The notes below the pieces were generated by a model. The model was not told where the DNA came from, did no database searches, and saw only the letters and a list, made by a program, of their open reading frames with translations. Of a DNA stretch of 44,373 bases, positions 1 to 8,540 are shown in pieces. Source of the DNA: Oligoflexales bacterium (lineage in GTDB: Bacteria; Bdellovibrionota_B; Oligoflexia; Oligoflexales; Bog-1112); contig JABSRF010000007.1 in the NCBI GenBank assembly GCA_013215275.1, positions 1-44,373 of the forward strand, in the 5' to 3' direction. How positions within the stretch are numbered: the first letter of the stretch is position 1; every line of letters begins with the position of its first letter. A program made the translations under genes and the position numbers.

Positions 1-91
1 TTCGAAGGGTACTAAAAAGTCCCATATTACAAGGATCATCATAACCTAAACGACATTTTTTGATGGAAACTTCTGTTTGATAATTCTTTTT

Positions 92-2410
92 TTACATCTT
101 GGCATTTTTTGGCTTACCCAAGGCGGCTAGATAACCAGTTAAGTGATCTAAGTGAGGTAGGTCCTCAAATGCTCCTCCATACCACTTTTTATAATAGAAG
201 TAGTTGCGGAGGATCAGTTTTACATAGTCACGAGTTTCCTTATAGGGGATTCGTTCGATAAAATACAGAGGGTCTGAGGTGTCAAATCTCTTTCTCCACC
301 TTCCTATGACCGTTGGCCCTGCGTTATAAGCTGCCAAACTTATTGGAATATGGTTGTACCGGTTAAGCAAGTGATTAAGGTAGTGGGTTCCTAGGATAAT
401 ATTAGTTTCAATTTCGTAGAGTGAGGATGAGTTTTTGCTTTTTCTGATCAGTTTTCTTTTTTTCTGATACGAAACATAGGTTTTTCGTAGCCTCTTTGCT
501 TCTAAACGAGCAGTTTTTTTCATAAGTTGCATAAGGCCCCTAGCCCCTGCTCCTGAAAAGGCCATTGGGTTAAAGACGCTTTCTTGTCTAATCACCGAGA
601 AAACCAAATCAGGATCTATTCCAATTTTGCTAGAATAAAGTTCCACGTTGTTCGCGTATTTTTTTGGAAACAGTATTTTTTCCGTGCCATAGGGAAGGGT
701 TTGACGGTATTCCCTAGGAATATTACCGTATAGCCTAATCGAGTCTAGCCATTTACCAGCTGCATACAATAGCAAGGCTCGGACAGTCTGGAGCTGTAAA
801 GAGCCCTTATGGTCTTGAATCTCACCAATTTCGCATGCAGCTTGATCTTTCAATCCAAGTTTAAGTAAAGTCTCAGCTCTCCTTATTTTCGTTTGAAAAG
901 GTTTTGAAAACGACTCCCTGAGAGATTTTGCATTGAACTTCGGGGTATGAAGGGGTTGTAGCGCAAATTTTTTGTTGGTATAGCGTTCGACCATGTAATG
1001 CGATAGAGCTCCATAATAAGTGGAAAAGAACTCGTTGGCTGCATACTTCCAGTATTGAACTGCTTCTTCTCGTTTATTAAGCTCTAGAGCCGCCCTACCT
1101 GCCCAGAAAAGTGCAAACCCTAGGCTAGAGATTTGATTGAATTCTTCGTTGAACTCCCTGCCTTGATAAATCATTTCTTTTGCTAAATTGTATGCAGCAT
1201 TCCACTCACCAAGTCCAATGTGGGTAATCAGCAGAGCACCCATAGCTTTAATGAGGTTGCCGTTCTTAGGAAAACGTCTAATGAATTCTTGGTAGCGCTC
1301 ACTCGCTTTTTCATAAAACTGCTCGTTTTCGTCTATCCTTGCCCATAGGTATAAGGACTCTGCTTGGATATCTTGGTCACCTGGAGAAAGGCTTTTATCC
1401 CATAGCGTTGAGACAATTTTTCTTGCTTTCTTATATTTATCGATGTTCCATAGATGCTTTGCTATTTCGAGTTGAACATAGGCCCAGCCTTGTTCGCCAA
1501 AAGCCTTCTTCATAGGAGTCAAGATGGACCTTAAAAACACGTACCTTGATGACCTTCTTTTTGAGCGGTAGCATTTGCTGATATTGTCTATCTGGGTTCT
1601 GACGGAGCTTATCATCTCCGGCTTCGGTTTTTCTCTTAAAGTTGCTAGAAGAAGTTTTTTGGCTGAATAACAATGCCTGCGCCTTGTTAAATAGCTTATT
1701 CTATCAATTTTGGAATTTGATGAGCCTGGAAAAGAGATGTGCCGAGCTAAGGATGAGCGTAGTTCTGGAAACTTGTTGCTTAGAGTTTTTAATTCCTCTT
1801 CATAACTCTTCTTTTGCTTGGAGGGAAGCGAGTTTAGAAAAATTCTCAGTGTGTTCTTAACAGAGCTAAAATTATTTGCTTTTTCTAGCTCTGATAACAA
1901 TCTGCGGGTTTTGTCTTTGTGCTTCCTGACATAGTGCCTGTCAGTTAAGCGTTTATGAATATATTTGTAGGCTGGACATGAAATCCCAGAGGGGTCTTTT
2001 AGTAGTTTGTAGAAATAGTCCTCTTGGTCTCTCCATTTTGAACTGCTATTTTGATGCTGTAGCTCAAGAATATAAGGGTAAAGAACATGGCTGTAAGGCC
2101 CACCGTCATTTTGTTCGAATAGTTTACTTAATTCCGCAATTTTTCTAATTTTATCGCTTTTCTTAGCATGAATGATGCTTGCATAGTCTAGGCTGATTTG
2201 ATCAAGGCTCCCAACACCGTTAGCGAAGGTAGGGCTTATATTTTTTGAGGTGTCGTGAATTTGAAGCCATTTTTCAAGCTCCTTATCATCTGCGATGCTT
2301 TGATAGACCGCCTCTACCATTTGGTATCGCTCAGGTAGAATGGTAGCGTAGGAAGCATGGGCTAAAATTATAGAGAGCAACACCCATTTCTTAATCAGTT
2401 GTCCAAGCAT
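92..2410 (-). CDS. Soluble lytic transglycosylase (Slt70-like)
   Basis: Periplasmic murein hydrolase that cleaves the MurNAc-GlcNAc bond with formation of 1,6-anhydroMurNAc. A signal peptide is visible at the N-terminus (KKWVLLSIILAHASYA). About 550 residues of helical, TPR-like sequence follow, as in the superhelical U/L domains of Slt70. The C-terminal SLT domain has the catalytic Glu in RQESVFNP (about residue 610), the GLMQL motif and AAYNAGP. At 772 aa it is longer than E. coli Slt (about 645). An upstream in-frame TTG at 2419 is possible, but the ATG at 2410 has GGA just before it and gives a cleaner signal peptide. It is the last gene of the five-gene minus-strand cluster, with about 37 bp to the TPR gene upstream. 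Its place beside a FliT-like protein and a glycosyltransferase could mean a role in opening murein for an envelope-spanning machine; that part is inference. Confidence 0.92.
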   Translation of the reverse strand: MLGQLIKKWVLLSIILAHASYATILPERYQMVEAVYQSIADDKELEKWLQIHDTSKNISPTFANGVGSLDQISLDYASIIHAKKSDKIRKIAELSKLFEQNDGGPYSHVLYPYILELQHQNSSSKWRDQEDYFYKLLKDPSGISCPAYKYIHKRLTDRHYVRKHKDKTRRLLSELEKANNFSSVKNTLRIFLNSLPSKQKKSYEEELKTLSNKFPELRSSLARHISFPGSSNSKIDRISYLTRRRHCYSAKKLLLATLREKPKPEMISSVRTQIDNISKCYRSKRRSSRYVFLRSILTPMKKAFGEQGWAYVQLEIAKHLWNIDKYKKARKIVSTLWDKSLSPGDQDIQAESLYLWARIDENEQFYEKASERYQEFIRRFPKNGNLIKAMGALLITHIGLGEWNAAYNLAKEMIYQGREFNEEFNQISSLGFALFWAGRAALELNKREEAVQYWKYAANEFFSTYYGALSHYMVERYTNKKFALQPLHTPKFNAKSLRESFSKPFQTKIRRAETLLKLGLKDQAACEIGEIQDHKGSLQLQTVRALLLYAAGKWLDSIRLYGNIPREYRQTLPYGTEKILFPKKYANNVELYSSKIGIDPDLVFSVIRQESVFNPMAFSGAGARGLMQLMKKTARLEAKRLRKTYVSYQKKRKLIRKSKNSSSLYEIETNIILGTHYLNHLLNRYNHIPISLAAYNAGPTVIGRWRKRFDTSDPLYFIERIPYKETRDYVKLILRNYFYYKKWYGGAFEDLPHLDHLTGYLAALGKPKNAKM

Positions 2411-2447
2411 ATTTTCCAACCGTTGTTTTAGTTTTGGTCTAGAATTC

Positions 2448-3806
2448 CTAGAGGAAGTCTAGAGTGTCGTCATCATCATCATCTATGTCATCATCGAACT
2501 CATCGATCAGTGGGGTACGTAAGCCATCGCTTTTTGATGAAAGGGTGAAGTCAAGGCCGATGCTTTCATCAATCTGCTCCTCAGTTTCCCCTGGTTCACC
2601 GGGTATAGCAAACTCAGGGGGGATTTCTTTACCGAGTTTTTTAGCTAGTTCTGCATAACTTCTTTTAGCTTTTTCAAAACTGCCATCCAGTTTGAGAGCT
2701 TTTTCTAAACAGGTGATAGCTTCAGGGTCTTTTTGCCATCTTCGGTATCCAATGCCTTTGTTAAATAGTAAGCGAGCAGATACCTTCGTATCATCTTTAA
2801 TGGCATTGAGGGCTGAATCGTATAACTGCATGCCTTGCTTGTATTTACCTTTACGCATCGTAATGACAGCCGATGAATTAAATACTGATGCTAATTCTCT
2901 AGCAGAATCAATAGCATTCAGAAGGTCCAATGCTTCATTGACCTCTCCTTCTAAGAGTAAGCATTGGCCCTCACCTTTTAGGGCTTCTTGATTGTTTGGT
3001 GCCAGAGATTTAGCTTCCTTGAAAACATGCTTTGCTTCATCAACTTCATCGCAGTTTATCAAAACTTTACCTAAAAGGAGAAGCCGATCAACGTTGAAGG
3101 GATTTATTAGCTTTGCTCTTTTTAAGGATTCACTGGCTTCCTTAAATTTTCCAATCTTCATCCTGCATCTACTGAGTAATTGTAATGCTCTGATATAGGG
3201 AGGGTCAAGGTTCTCAATGGGCTCTAGTAAGGATAAAGCTTGTTCCCACTGGTTAGCGTGAATGCGGTTTACAGCTAGTTCCGCGGCAACTTTAGGATTG
3301 TTTGGGAGTTTTGTTTGAAGGCCTTCTAGAAGGCTGGTCGCGGCATCCCACTCACCATCGAGCCTCTTTTTATTTACATTGCTGAGAACGGTGCGTAGTG
3401 GCCCATTGTAAGCCTCATCTTTTGCGATCGTTTTCAGAATCTCTAGGATTTTCTTGATGCTAATTTCTCCAGCATGCAACTTTCTTACATGGTATTCATA
3501 GCTGACACCTATCAGATGTTTGGAGATAGAATTTGCAATAATGATGATTGGCCTAGTTTCAATTTTTCTCGATTTTGCCGATTTCCCAAGAGTTTTAATG
3601 ATCTCTTCTGAACCTAGCTCCCAGTCTAGAATCAGTAATGAACGATCATTTCTGGCAATTTCTTCGATGGCAAGATCGCTTGAAGCTACAGGAATGATTT
3701 TGATAAGTGGAGAAAACTTTTTAACGGCCTCCCTGACGGCATCCCTTATTTCCATCCTTGAACTAAAGAAAATAATTTCAGTAAAAGGCGGCTTTGGCAC
3801 GGCCAT
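2448..3806 (-). CDS. Receiver-like domain plus TPR repeat protein with acidic tail
   Basis: 452 aa, cytoplasmic, no signal peptide. Residues 8-125 resemble a CheY-type receiver: the beta-3 segment ends in LLILDWE with the phospho-acceptor position Asp61, beta-4 is IIIIANS, and a Lys lies at the beta-5 position (HVRKL, about 109). Only one acidic residue could be placed confidently, so it may be a pseudo-receiver. Residues 140-395 form consecutive TPR-like helical repeats. The last 18 residues are almost entirely Asp, a charged disordered tail. The start is supported by AAGGA seven bases upstream. It lies 15 bp after the 215-aa gene and just before the transglycosylase. The architecture suggests a scaffold or signalling adaptor; no output domain is present and the partner is unknown. 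Confidence 0.8.
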   Translation of the reverse strand: MAVPKPPFTEIIFFSSRMEIRDAVREAVKKFSPLIKIIPVASSDLAIEEIARNDRSLLILDWELGSEEIIKTLGKSAKSRKIETRPIIIIANSISKHLIGVSYEYHVRKLHAGEISIKKILEILKTIAKDEAYNGPLRTVLSNVNKKRLDGEWDAATSLLEGLQTKLPNNPKVAAELAVNRIHANQWEQALSLLEPIENLDPPYIRALQLLSRCRMKIGKFKEASESLKRAKLINPFNVDRLLLLGKVLINCDEVDEAKHVFKEAKSLAPNNQEALKGEGQCLLLEGEVNEALDLLNAIDSARELASVFNSSAVITMRKGKYKQGMQLYDSALNAIKDDTKVSARLLFNKGIGYRRWQKDPEAITCLEKALKLDGSFEKAKRSYAELAKKLGKEIPPEFAIPGEPGETEEQIDESIGLDFTLSSKSDGLRTPLIDEFDDDIDDDDDDTLDFL

Positions 3807-3821
3807 TTTTGTGTCCTTCAG

Positions 3822-4469
3822 TTACCCAATTTCTAGTTGAGGGGAGAGTAGAGGCTCTCGATTAGCAGACAAAATTGATATTTGTAGATTTTCGGATTCT
3901 AACACCATCTCTTTTAGTAATGGTTCGATGCGATTGAGCAACAGATGCGAGCAGTGTTTCCATTCGCTTTGCTTGATTGATTTCTCTAGCTCCTTGAGTG
4001 GCCTCGCAATTAAACGGGCAAGGCCATTTACTGGCGCCATTTCTCTCTGGCTATAGTCCATAATTCCATTGATATGGTTGATGAGCTCTAGAATTAGGGT
4101 GAGGTCGTCAGCGGTATCTTTTACCTGCTTCAAGCTGACTTCTGAGGTATATTCCCAGCATTCAACGGCAATTGCCTTAAGTCGTTTCTCAATGGCATTG
4201 GCCAAATCTCTGATCACATCTAGTGTTTTGATTGAAAGGTCCCAAGGTGACTCTATTTGAACCTCGAGCATACTCGATTCGTCTAAGCTTGTTTGGCTCA
4301 GTTCTTTGACACAAGCATCAAGCATGTCAGTTCCATTCAAGTAAACCTTAGTCAGTATGGAGTGCTCCGGAACTAAAGTCTCCTCAATCCATGAAAGAGC
4401 ATCATTCATATTCTGAATTGGCACTGGTACGGGAATGTCTTTATTGTCAACTCTAACTTTTTTTAGCAT
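3822..4469 (-). CDS. Conserved-looking hypothetical protein, 215 aa
   Basis: I do not recognise a family. The protein is cytoplasmic by appearance (no signal peptide or membrane segment). Residues 1-75 look like a small alpha/beta domain and residues 80-200 are predominantly amphipathic helices with heptad-like spacing. The start is well supported by GAGG five bases before the ATG. It sits inside the co-directional cluster, 24 bp after the glycosyltransferase-TPR gene and 15 bp before the receiver-TPR gene, so it is almost certainly co-transcribed. Its helical C-terminal half would suit a chaperone or binding partner of its neighbours, but nothing in the sequence proves this. Confidence 0.75.
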   Translation of the reverse strand: MLKKVRVDNKDIPVPVPIQNMNDALSWIEETLVPEHSILTKVYLNGTDMLDACVKELSQTSLDESSMLEVQIESPWDLSIKTLDVIRDLANAIEKRLKAIAVECWEYTSEVSLKQVKDTADDLTLILELINHINGIMDYSQREMAPVNGLARLIARPLKELEKSIKQSEWKHCSHLLLNRIEPLLKEMVLESENLQISILSANREPLLSPQLEIG

Positions 4470-4493
4470 ATTTGCCTCGTGGATTTAAAGTGT

Positions 4494-6356
4494 TTATCCA
4501 ACAGATGGTTCAACAGATTTTTTTTCTATTGCTCGTTTTGCTTGTTTTATTAGAGATTGGGCTCTGGCATCCATTGGGTTTGTACATGTAATGGTTTTTA
4601 GGCTTTCGACCACCTCGTCAAACTTGTTCATTTTATAGAGGATCCCTGCCAAGGTATAAACCATGTCTTGGTCATGAGGGTGAAGCTTCAGATACGTATT
4701 GAGAACATGCTCTAAGTCATCGTAAACTTCCCTCTCTCCGGCAATTTTAACTAGTGTATAAATAGCAGCTGTATTTTCAGGGTTGATCTCTAGAGCCTTA
4801 CAAACCCACTTTTGCGCCTCCCTTAACTCATCAAGGCCATGGAATGAAAGTCCCAAACCTAGGTTTGCCATCTCGTCATTAGGTGCTAAGCTTACGGCCC
4901 TTTGAAAATGAATAATCCCGATGTCGTAGTTTGCTTTTGTTAGACTGATGGTGCCAAGACCAATGTGAGCTTTAGGTGAGTATTCATCTAACTCAATGGC
5001 TTTTACGTAGGCATTTTTTCCTGATTCTCGGTCACCTAGCTTAGTGAAGCAATCACCAATGAGACGGTGTAGGGTGGCTTGATGGTGATAGGATATGCTC
5101 CGATAATGCTCAAAGATCTTTTCTATCAGGCTGATTCCAGCAAGGTATTGCTTGGATGAGATCTTTGATTCTACTAACTCTATCTGCTCATCGATGGCAT
5201 TTTGTCTTATTTGAACAGGCGCTGATAGGAGTGAGTTAAAGGATTCTAATATGGATTTGCGTGCAAGCTCTTCATTGTGGCTTGCATCAGCTTTACTTAA
5301 ATTCTTGTGAATCACATTATGGACGATCTTTTTCGAGTAAACGAGTTTCTCCAGAGTAGCTGCAATACTAACTGGGCTTCCGTTGCAGTAATCGAGTCGA
5401 TGTTTGCCTAAAAACTCCTCAGAAATAGGAGTTCGAGGGGCTAAAACAGGAATTCCATGTATCATCGCAGATATGATCCTAAAGGGATCTCCATCCACCC
5501 GATCCCTTGCGGGAAAACCTCCGACATAGATTGCATCTGCGGCTTGGAGCAAGGTTAAGTAACAGTCTCGATTAGGAGCCAGATAGATAATATCTGCATC
5601 GATACCTAATTGTAAGGAGCGTTGCTTAATTTCGTTTGCAAATGATCCGATTCCGCAAATTGCTAGTTTGAGTCGATGTTTTAGAGAGCTGTCCTTGTCC
5701 TTTATTAATTTGATTGCATGTAAGAGGTCAAGTAGGCCTTCCTCCCACTCAACTTGACCATTAAACACAATCAAGATATCACGCTCACCAATAGACAGGG
5801 CTCCTAGTGCTTGTCTTTTGTGCTCTTTGTCACGATTTTCTCTTTGTTTAACCCAACAAGGCCAAAGGGAAATTTTTTCCGCTGAGATACCTTCCGTGAT
5901 TAAGGTATTTTTTGCTGCCTTACTTTGGACTATAAAACCATCTGCCGATTCGCTAACCTCTTTGCGAATACTGCGAATCCTTTGGACATCATCTGCAGGT
6001 AGAACGGTTAAGTTATCGATTAAGACTAAAAGGCGAAATTTAAACCTAAGTTTTGCCTTAACAGCTTGAAAGGCGTAAATTCCCAGGCGCTCCTTGATTA
6101 CCACAATGTCGAACTTCTCAAGAACCTTTTCCAACCCAGGTAGGAATGTTGTGTCTTCGTCATGATCAGGAAGAGGGATACAGTTTAGGTTGCGAGAAAA
6201 GCTATTTTGTAATAAAAATCCAATAATTGACTCTGAGCTAATCACCGAAATCTCAAAATCTTTCTGGAGTAACTGAAGTTGGTCAATCTCTTCAGCGCAT
6301 GGTAAGGTGCCGTAGACAAAAGCTACTTGTGGAATGCCAGATTTAACCAAGCTCAT
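4494..6356 (-). CDS. GT-B glycosyltransferase fused to TPR repeats
   Basis: 620 aa. Residues 1-190 form a degenerate N-terminal Rossmann half. Residues 195-345 look like the nucleotide-sugar-binding half of a GT4-type glycosyltransferase: the FNGQVEWEEGL segment at the domain start, LAICGIGS, a SAMIHGIPVLAPR stretch and the ISEEFL acidic element. Residues 425-600 contain about five TPRs. TPR-glycosyltransferase fusions commonly modify proteins rather than lipids; here the substrate is unknown. GGAGA lies seven bases before the ATG. The gene follows the FliT-like gene by 21 bp. That pairing recalls flagellin glycosylation loci, in which a transferase and a flagellar chaperone are neighbours, but no flagellin gene lies in the window, so this remains inference. 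Confidence 0.85.
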   Translation of the reverse strand: MSLVKSGIPQVAFVYGTLPCAEEIDQLQLLQKDFEISVISSESIIGFLLQNSFSRNLNCIPLPDHDEDTTFLPGLEKVLEKFDIVVIKERLGIYAFQAVKAKLRFKFRLLVLIDNLTVLPADDVQRIRSIRKEVSESADGFIVQSKAAKNTLITEGISAEKISLWPCWVKQRENRDKEHKRQALGALSIGERDILIVFNGQVEWEEGLLDLLHAIKLIKDKDSSLKHRLKLAICGIGSFANEIKQRSLQLGIDADIIYLAPNRDCYLTLLQAADAIYVGGFPARDRVDGDPFRIISAMIHGIPVLAPRTPISEEFLGKHRLDYCNGSPVSIAATLEKLVYSKKIVHNVIHKNLSKADASHNEELARKSILESFNSLLSAPVQIRQNAIDEQIELVESKISSKQYLAGISLIEKIFEHYRSISYHHQATLHRLIGDCFTKLGDRESGKNAYVKAIELDEYSPKAHIGLGTISLTKANYDIGIIHFQRAVSLAPNDEMANLGLGLSFHGLDELREAQKWVCKALEINPENTAAIYTLVKIAGEREVYDDLEHVLNTYLKLHPHDQDMVYTLAGILYKMNKFDEVVESLKTITCTNPMDARAQSLIKQAKRAIEKKSVEPSVG

Positions 6357-6377
6357 AGAATTTTCTCCAAAAAGATC

Positions 6378-6752
6378 CTAAATGGACCGAACGAAAGTGT
6401 TTTGGTTTTGAGATTGAGAACGGTACTTCGTGATTTGCGATTTTTCCTTTTTTATCTTCCTAAGTTGCTCTTCGTATTTCGATTTATATCGTGTCAGCAG
6501 GTCGTTGATTTTACCTTCCTGTAGCTCTATTTTCTTCCAGAGTTTCCTTGCAAGCTCTGACTGGTAGAATTGGTCCGTACTTTCAGGTGTCAAGCTATCA
6601 GCAGCACGATAGTTAAAAAAAGCGGCTTTTCTTTCGCGTAGTACGAGCGATGCTTGTTCCCATTTGTTTGACTCAAGAAGCTCTATAGCGGCATCTCCTC
6701 GAACAATGTAAACATGTAAAGCAGTTTCAAGTTGCTTTAAAAATCTATCCAT
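6378..6752 (-). CDS. Small helical protein, FliT-like (tentative)
   Basis: 124 aa, almost entirely alpha-helical, with no signal peptide. The segment around residues 23-55 (ELLESNKWEQASLVLRERKA) has the pattern of the FliT flagellar chaperone family: a first helix, a Trp-containing turn, then a run of Leu and a conserved Arg. The C-terminal part is a charged coiled coil rich in Lys and Gln. First gene of the five-gene cluster, about 35 bp downstream of the predicted start point of the promoter at 6796-6824. No convincing ribosome-binding site precedes the ATG; the leader there is C/T-rich. FliT assignment rests only on pattern and context. It could equally be an unrelated coiled-coil adaptor. 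Confidence 0.6.
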   Translation of the reverse strand: MDRFLKQLETALHVYIVRGDAAIELLESNKWEQASLVLRERKAAFFNYRAADSLTPESTDQFYQSELARKLWKKIELQEGKINDLLTRYKSKYEEQLRKIKKEKSQITKYRSQSQNQNTFVRSI

Positions 6753-6795
6753 AAAAAAGGGCCGGGAGATGTTCGGTTTTCTAAGTTCTTTCTAT

Positions 6796-6824
6796 ATTCT
6801 AGGAAATACTCAGGTTGCTGTCAA
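6796..6824 (-). promoter_or_regulatory. Predicted sigma-70-type promoter of the five-gene cluster
   Basis: On the minus strand TTGACA (6819-6824) and TAGAAT (6796-6801) are separated by exactly 17 bases. The -35 box is a perfect match and the -10 box matches 5 of 6. It lies in the 192-bp gap after gspN and points into the FliT-like gene, so the cluster has its own promoter separate from the T2SS operon. Confidence 0.65.
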
Positions 6825-6915
6825 AGCTAAGAACCTCATCAAAACCCCTAATACTTTGAAAGTACGAGCATTAATTGTTATGAAAACGGTTAACCTAAAG
6901 TAGGAGAAAGGAAGC

Positions 6916-6931
6916 AATTACCTAGGTAATT
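6916..6931. other. Perfect 16-bp palindrome after gspN
   Basis: AATTACCTAGGTAATT reads the same on both strands and sits 13 bp beyond the gspN stop codon. On the plus strand it is followed by a T run and on the minus strand preceded by an A run. As RNA it would give only a six-pair stem with a CTAG loop, weak for an intrinsic terminator of gspN. A dimeric regulator site is equally possible. Confidence 0.4.
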
Positions 6932-6944
6932 TTTTAAGAATAGC

Positions 6945-7874
6945 CTATCGAAAGGTAACATTAGGTTGAGGAGTTAAGGGGCCTTTAATTGCTATGTTAA
7001 CTTTACCTTTTGTTTCCTTTTGAGCCAAGGCGTCGAAGATAATGCCAAACTGCTCCTGTAAAGGAGCGGCAAGTGCAATTTTCAAGTTAAAATCTATGAT
7101 TGAGCGCATCAGTTGGGGTTTCTGAGTTATCTTACCGGCAAGGTCAATAGAAAGGTCTTGAGAAATAAATCCAGACTTCTTGGATATGGTCAAAACACCA
7201 TTCTGTAATTTGGTGTCAATGAGGGCTTTTGTAAAAACTTGATCTGGAATGGGAAGATTTGGGTTGAGGCTCTTCAAAACTGTATTCTGTAGCTTAACCA
7301 CAGCAGTGCCCTCAGAGCTTTTAAGATCGCTGGCATCAATGCTCAAGTCTATATCTGCATCCAATTGTCCATCCACATCGACACTTTCCAGCCATGGTTT
7401 CACCATCAGGTTGACCCCTGGGGCCTGGGCTTGCTGATTTAAAGCGAAATCAACCAACTGGCCAAATAGAAATTTTCTTGATTCCATGTAGATATTTGAA
7501 GGCATGTAGATGCCCTTAATAATATCAAAAATACTTAGCCCGACCTCACAGTCAAGGTGGCCATTTTTTGAATCTTCTAAAGATAGGTCTACCCTAGCTT
7601 TACCTACTAAAAATGATAGGAGGCTAAGGTTAACGACTGCTGATTTGAACCTGAGCTGGTAATCAGTGCTCGATACCTTAATCTCTTGTCCTTTAAATCC
7701 AAGGGGAAAACTTGGTCCTAACTCTTTAATTTCAAGCGAAAGTCCTGTAGCCTCAGAGGCCTTTAAGATCGCAGTTTCTTTCAATACTTCGTAAGGAAAC
7801 GTCAAGTATAGAAAAAAAATGAAACTACTTATGCCTAGAACGATATATGCAATTAATTTACCGAACTTTTTCAT
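6945..7874 (-). CDS. gspN: Type II secretion system protein GspN
   Basis: 309 aa. One N-terminal membrane segment (residues 7-25, IAYIVLGISSFIFFLYLTF) is followed by a periplasmic beta-rich region resembling the AsmA-like fold assigned to GspN of deltaproteobacterial and Leptospira T2SS. Its role is accessory; in gammaproteobacteria it is optional. AAGG six bases before the ATG supports the start. Last gene of the T2SS operon, 12 bp after gspM. The family assignment relies on position and on the pattern of a TM anchor plus a repetitive beta domain (for example GKITQKPQLMRSIIDFNLK), so it is likely but not certain. Confidence 0.82.
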   Translation of the reverse strand: MKKFGKLIAYIVLGISSFIFFLYLTFPYEVLKETAILKASEATGLSLEIKELGPSFPLGFKGQEIKVSSTDYQLRFKSAVVNLSLLSFLVGKARVDLSLEDSKNGHLDCEVGLSIFDIIKGIYMPSNIYMESRKFLFGQLVDFALNQQAQAPGVNLMVKPWLESVDVDGQLDADIDLSIDASDLKSSEGTAVVKLQNTVLKSLNPNLPIPDQVFTKALIDTKLQNGVLTISKKSGFISQDLSIDLAGKITQKPQLMRSIIDFNLKIALAAPLQEQFGIIFDALAQKETKGKVNIAIKGPLTPQPNVTFR

Positions 7875-7886
7875 AACTTACCTTTT

Positions 7887-8531
7887 TTACCGAGTCACCT
7901 TATAGCCTCGGACTAGAATATCAACATCAAAGTACAGCTTGTTTCCGTATTGCCCAGTGATTTTCAAGTTTTGTACCCGTAAATAGTGGTTTGCTTTCTC
8001 AATGTCTACCAAAAAATTTAAAAGGCGAGGAATTGAAACTTTAGCAAGTTTTAAGTCCACATGGACTTCTTGCATCCTTGATGATAACGGGTTTTCAGGG
8101 TCCATCTCTGGTTGTCTGTCGGAGATGCTTTTTAGTGGAATCTTAGACTGACGAGCAAGCCTCTCAAAAAATGGTTTAAAAGTAACACTTCTAGTCCTGC
8201 TCTTTACCTTGTTGATGAGCTTATCAAATCTTGCTCCTTCTCTCGTGTCTTCAAAGGATAAAATCTTGAGCTTATTTAGGGCGTTGAATGTGTCATTTAG
8301 CTCTGTTTTTAAAGCCTCTACTTGATAAAAATAGATAACGAATGCAGCAACAATGAAAGCCGTGACGAAACCTATTATAAGGGCTAATAAACCATTGCGG
8401 TAACCAGGTTCAAGTTTGTAAAAACTATCCATTACAAATTCAAGGCGTTCATTGTTGACACCAAGAACTTTTTCTTTAACTATCCTAAGGTAGGAATCTA
8501 ACCTTTCTTTTATATCCGTAATAGCGCTCAT
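7887..8531 (-). CDS. gspM: Type II secretion system protein GspM
   Basis: 214 aa inner-membrane platform component that binds GspL. A cytoplasmic N-terminus of about 45 residues is followed by one TM helix (LLALIIGFVTAFIVAAFVIY), a periplasmic coiled coil (about 75-95) and a ferredoxin-like domain (about 125-214) as in GspM/PilO. The cytoplasmic N-terminus is rather long for GspM. AGG eight bases upstream supports the ATG. It starts 9 bp after gspL. Confidence 0.85.
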   Translation of the reverse strand: MSAITDIKERLDSYLRIVKEKVLGVNNERLEFVMDSFYKLEPGYRNGLLALIIGFVTAFIVAAFVIYFYQVEALKTELNDTFNALNKLKILSFEDTREGARFDKLINKVKSRTRSVTFKPFFERLARQSKIPLKSISDRQPEMDPENPLSSRMQEVHVDLKLAKVSIPRLLNFLVDIEKANHYLRVQNLKITGQYGNKLYFDVDILVRGYKVTR

Positions 8532-8540
8532 ATGTATTAC

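Noticed and set aside
1-91. Partial gene at the left edge
   Set aside because: A 14-codon minus-strand frame runs off the edge, but it is too short to support.
2464-2658. Plus-strand frame rich in Ser
   Set aside because: It is the antisense of the poly-Asp tail of the receiver-TPR gene (Asp codons read backwards as Ser).
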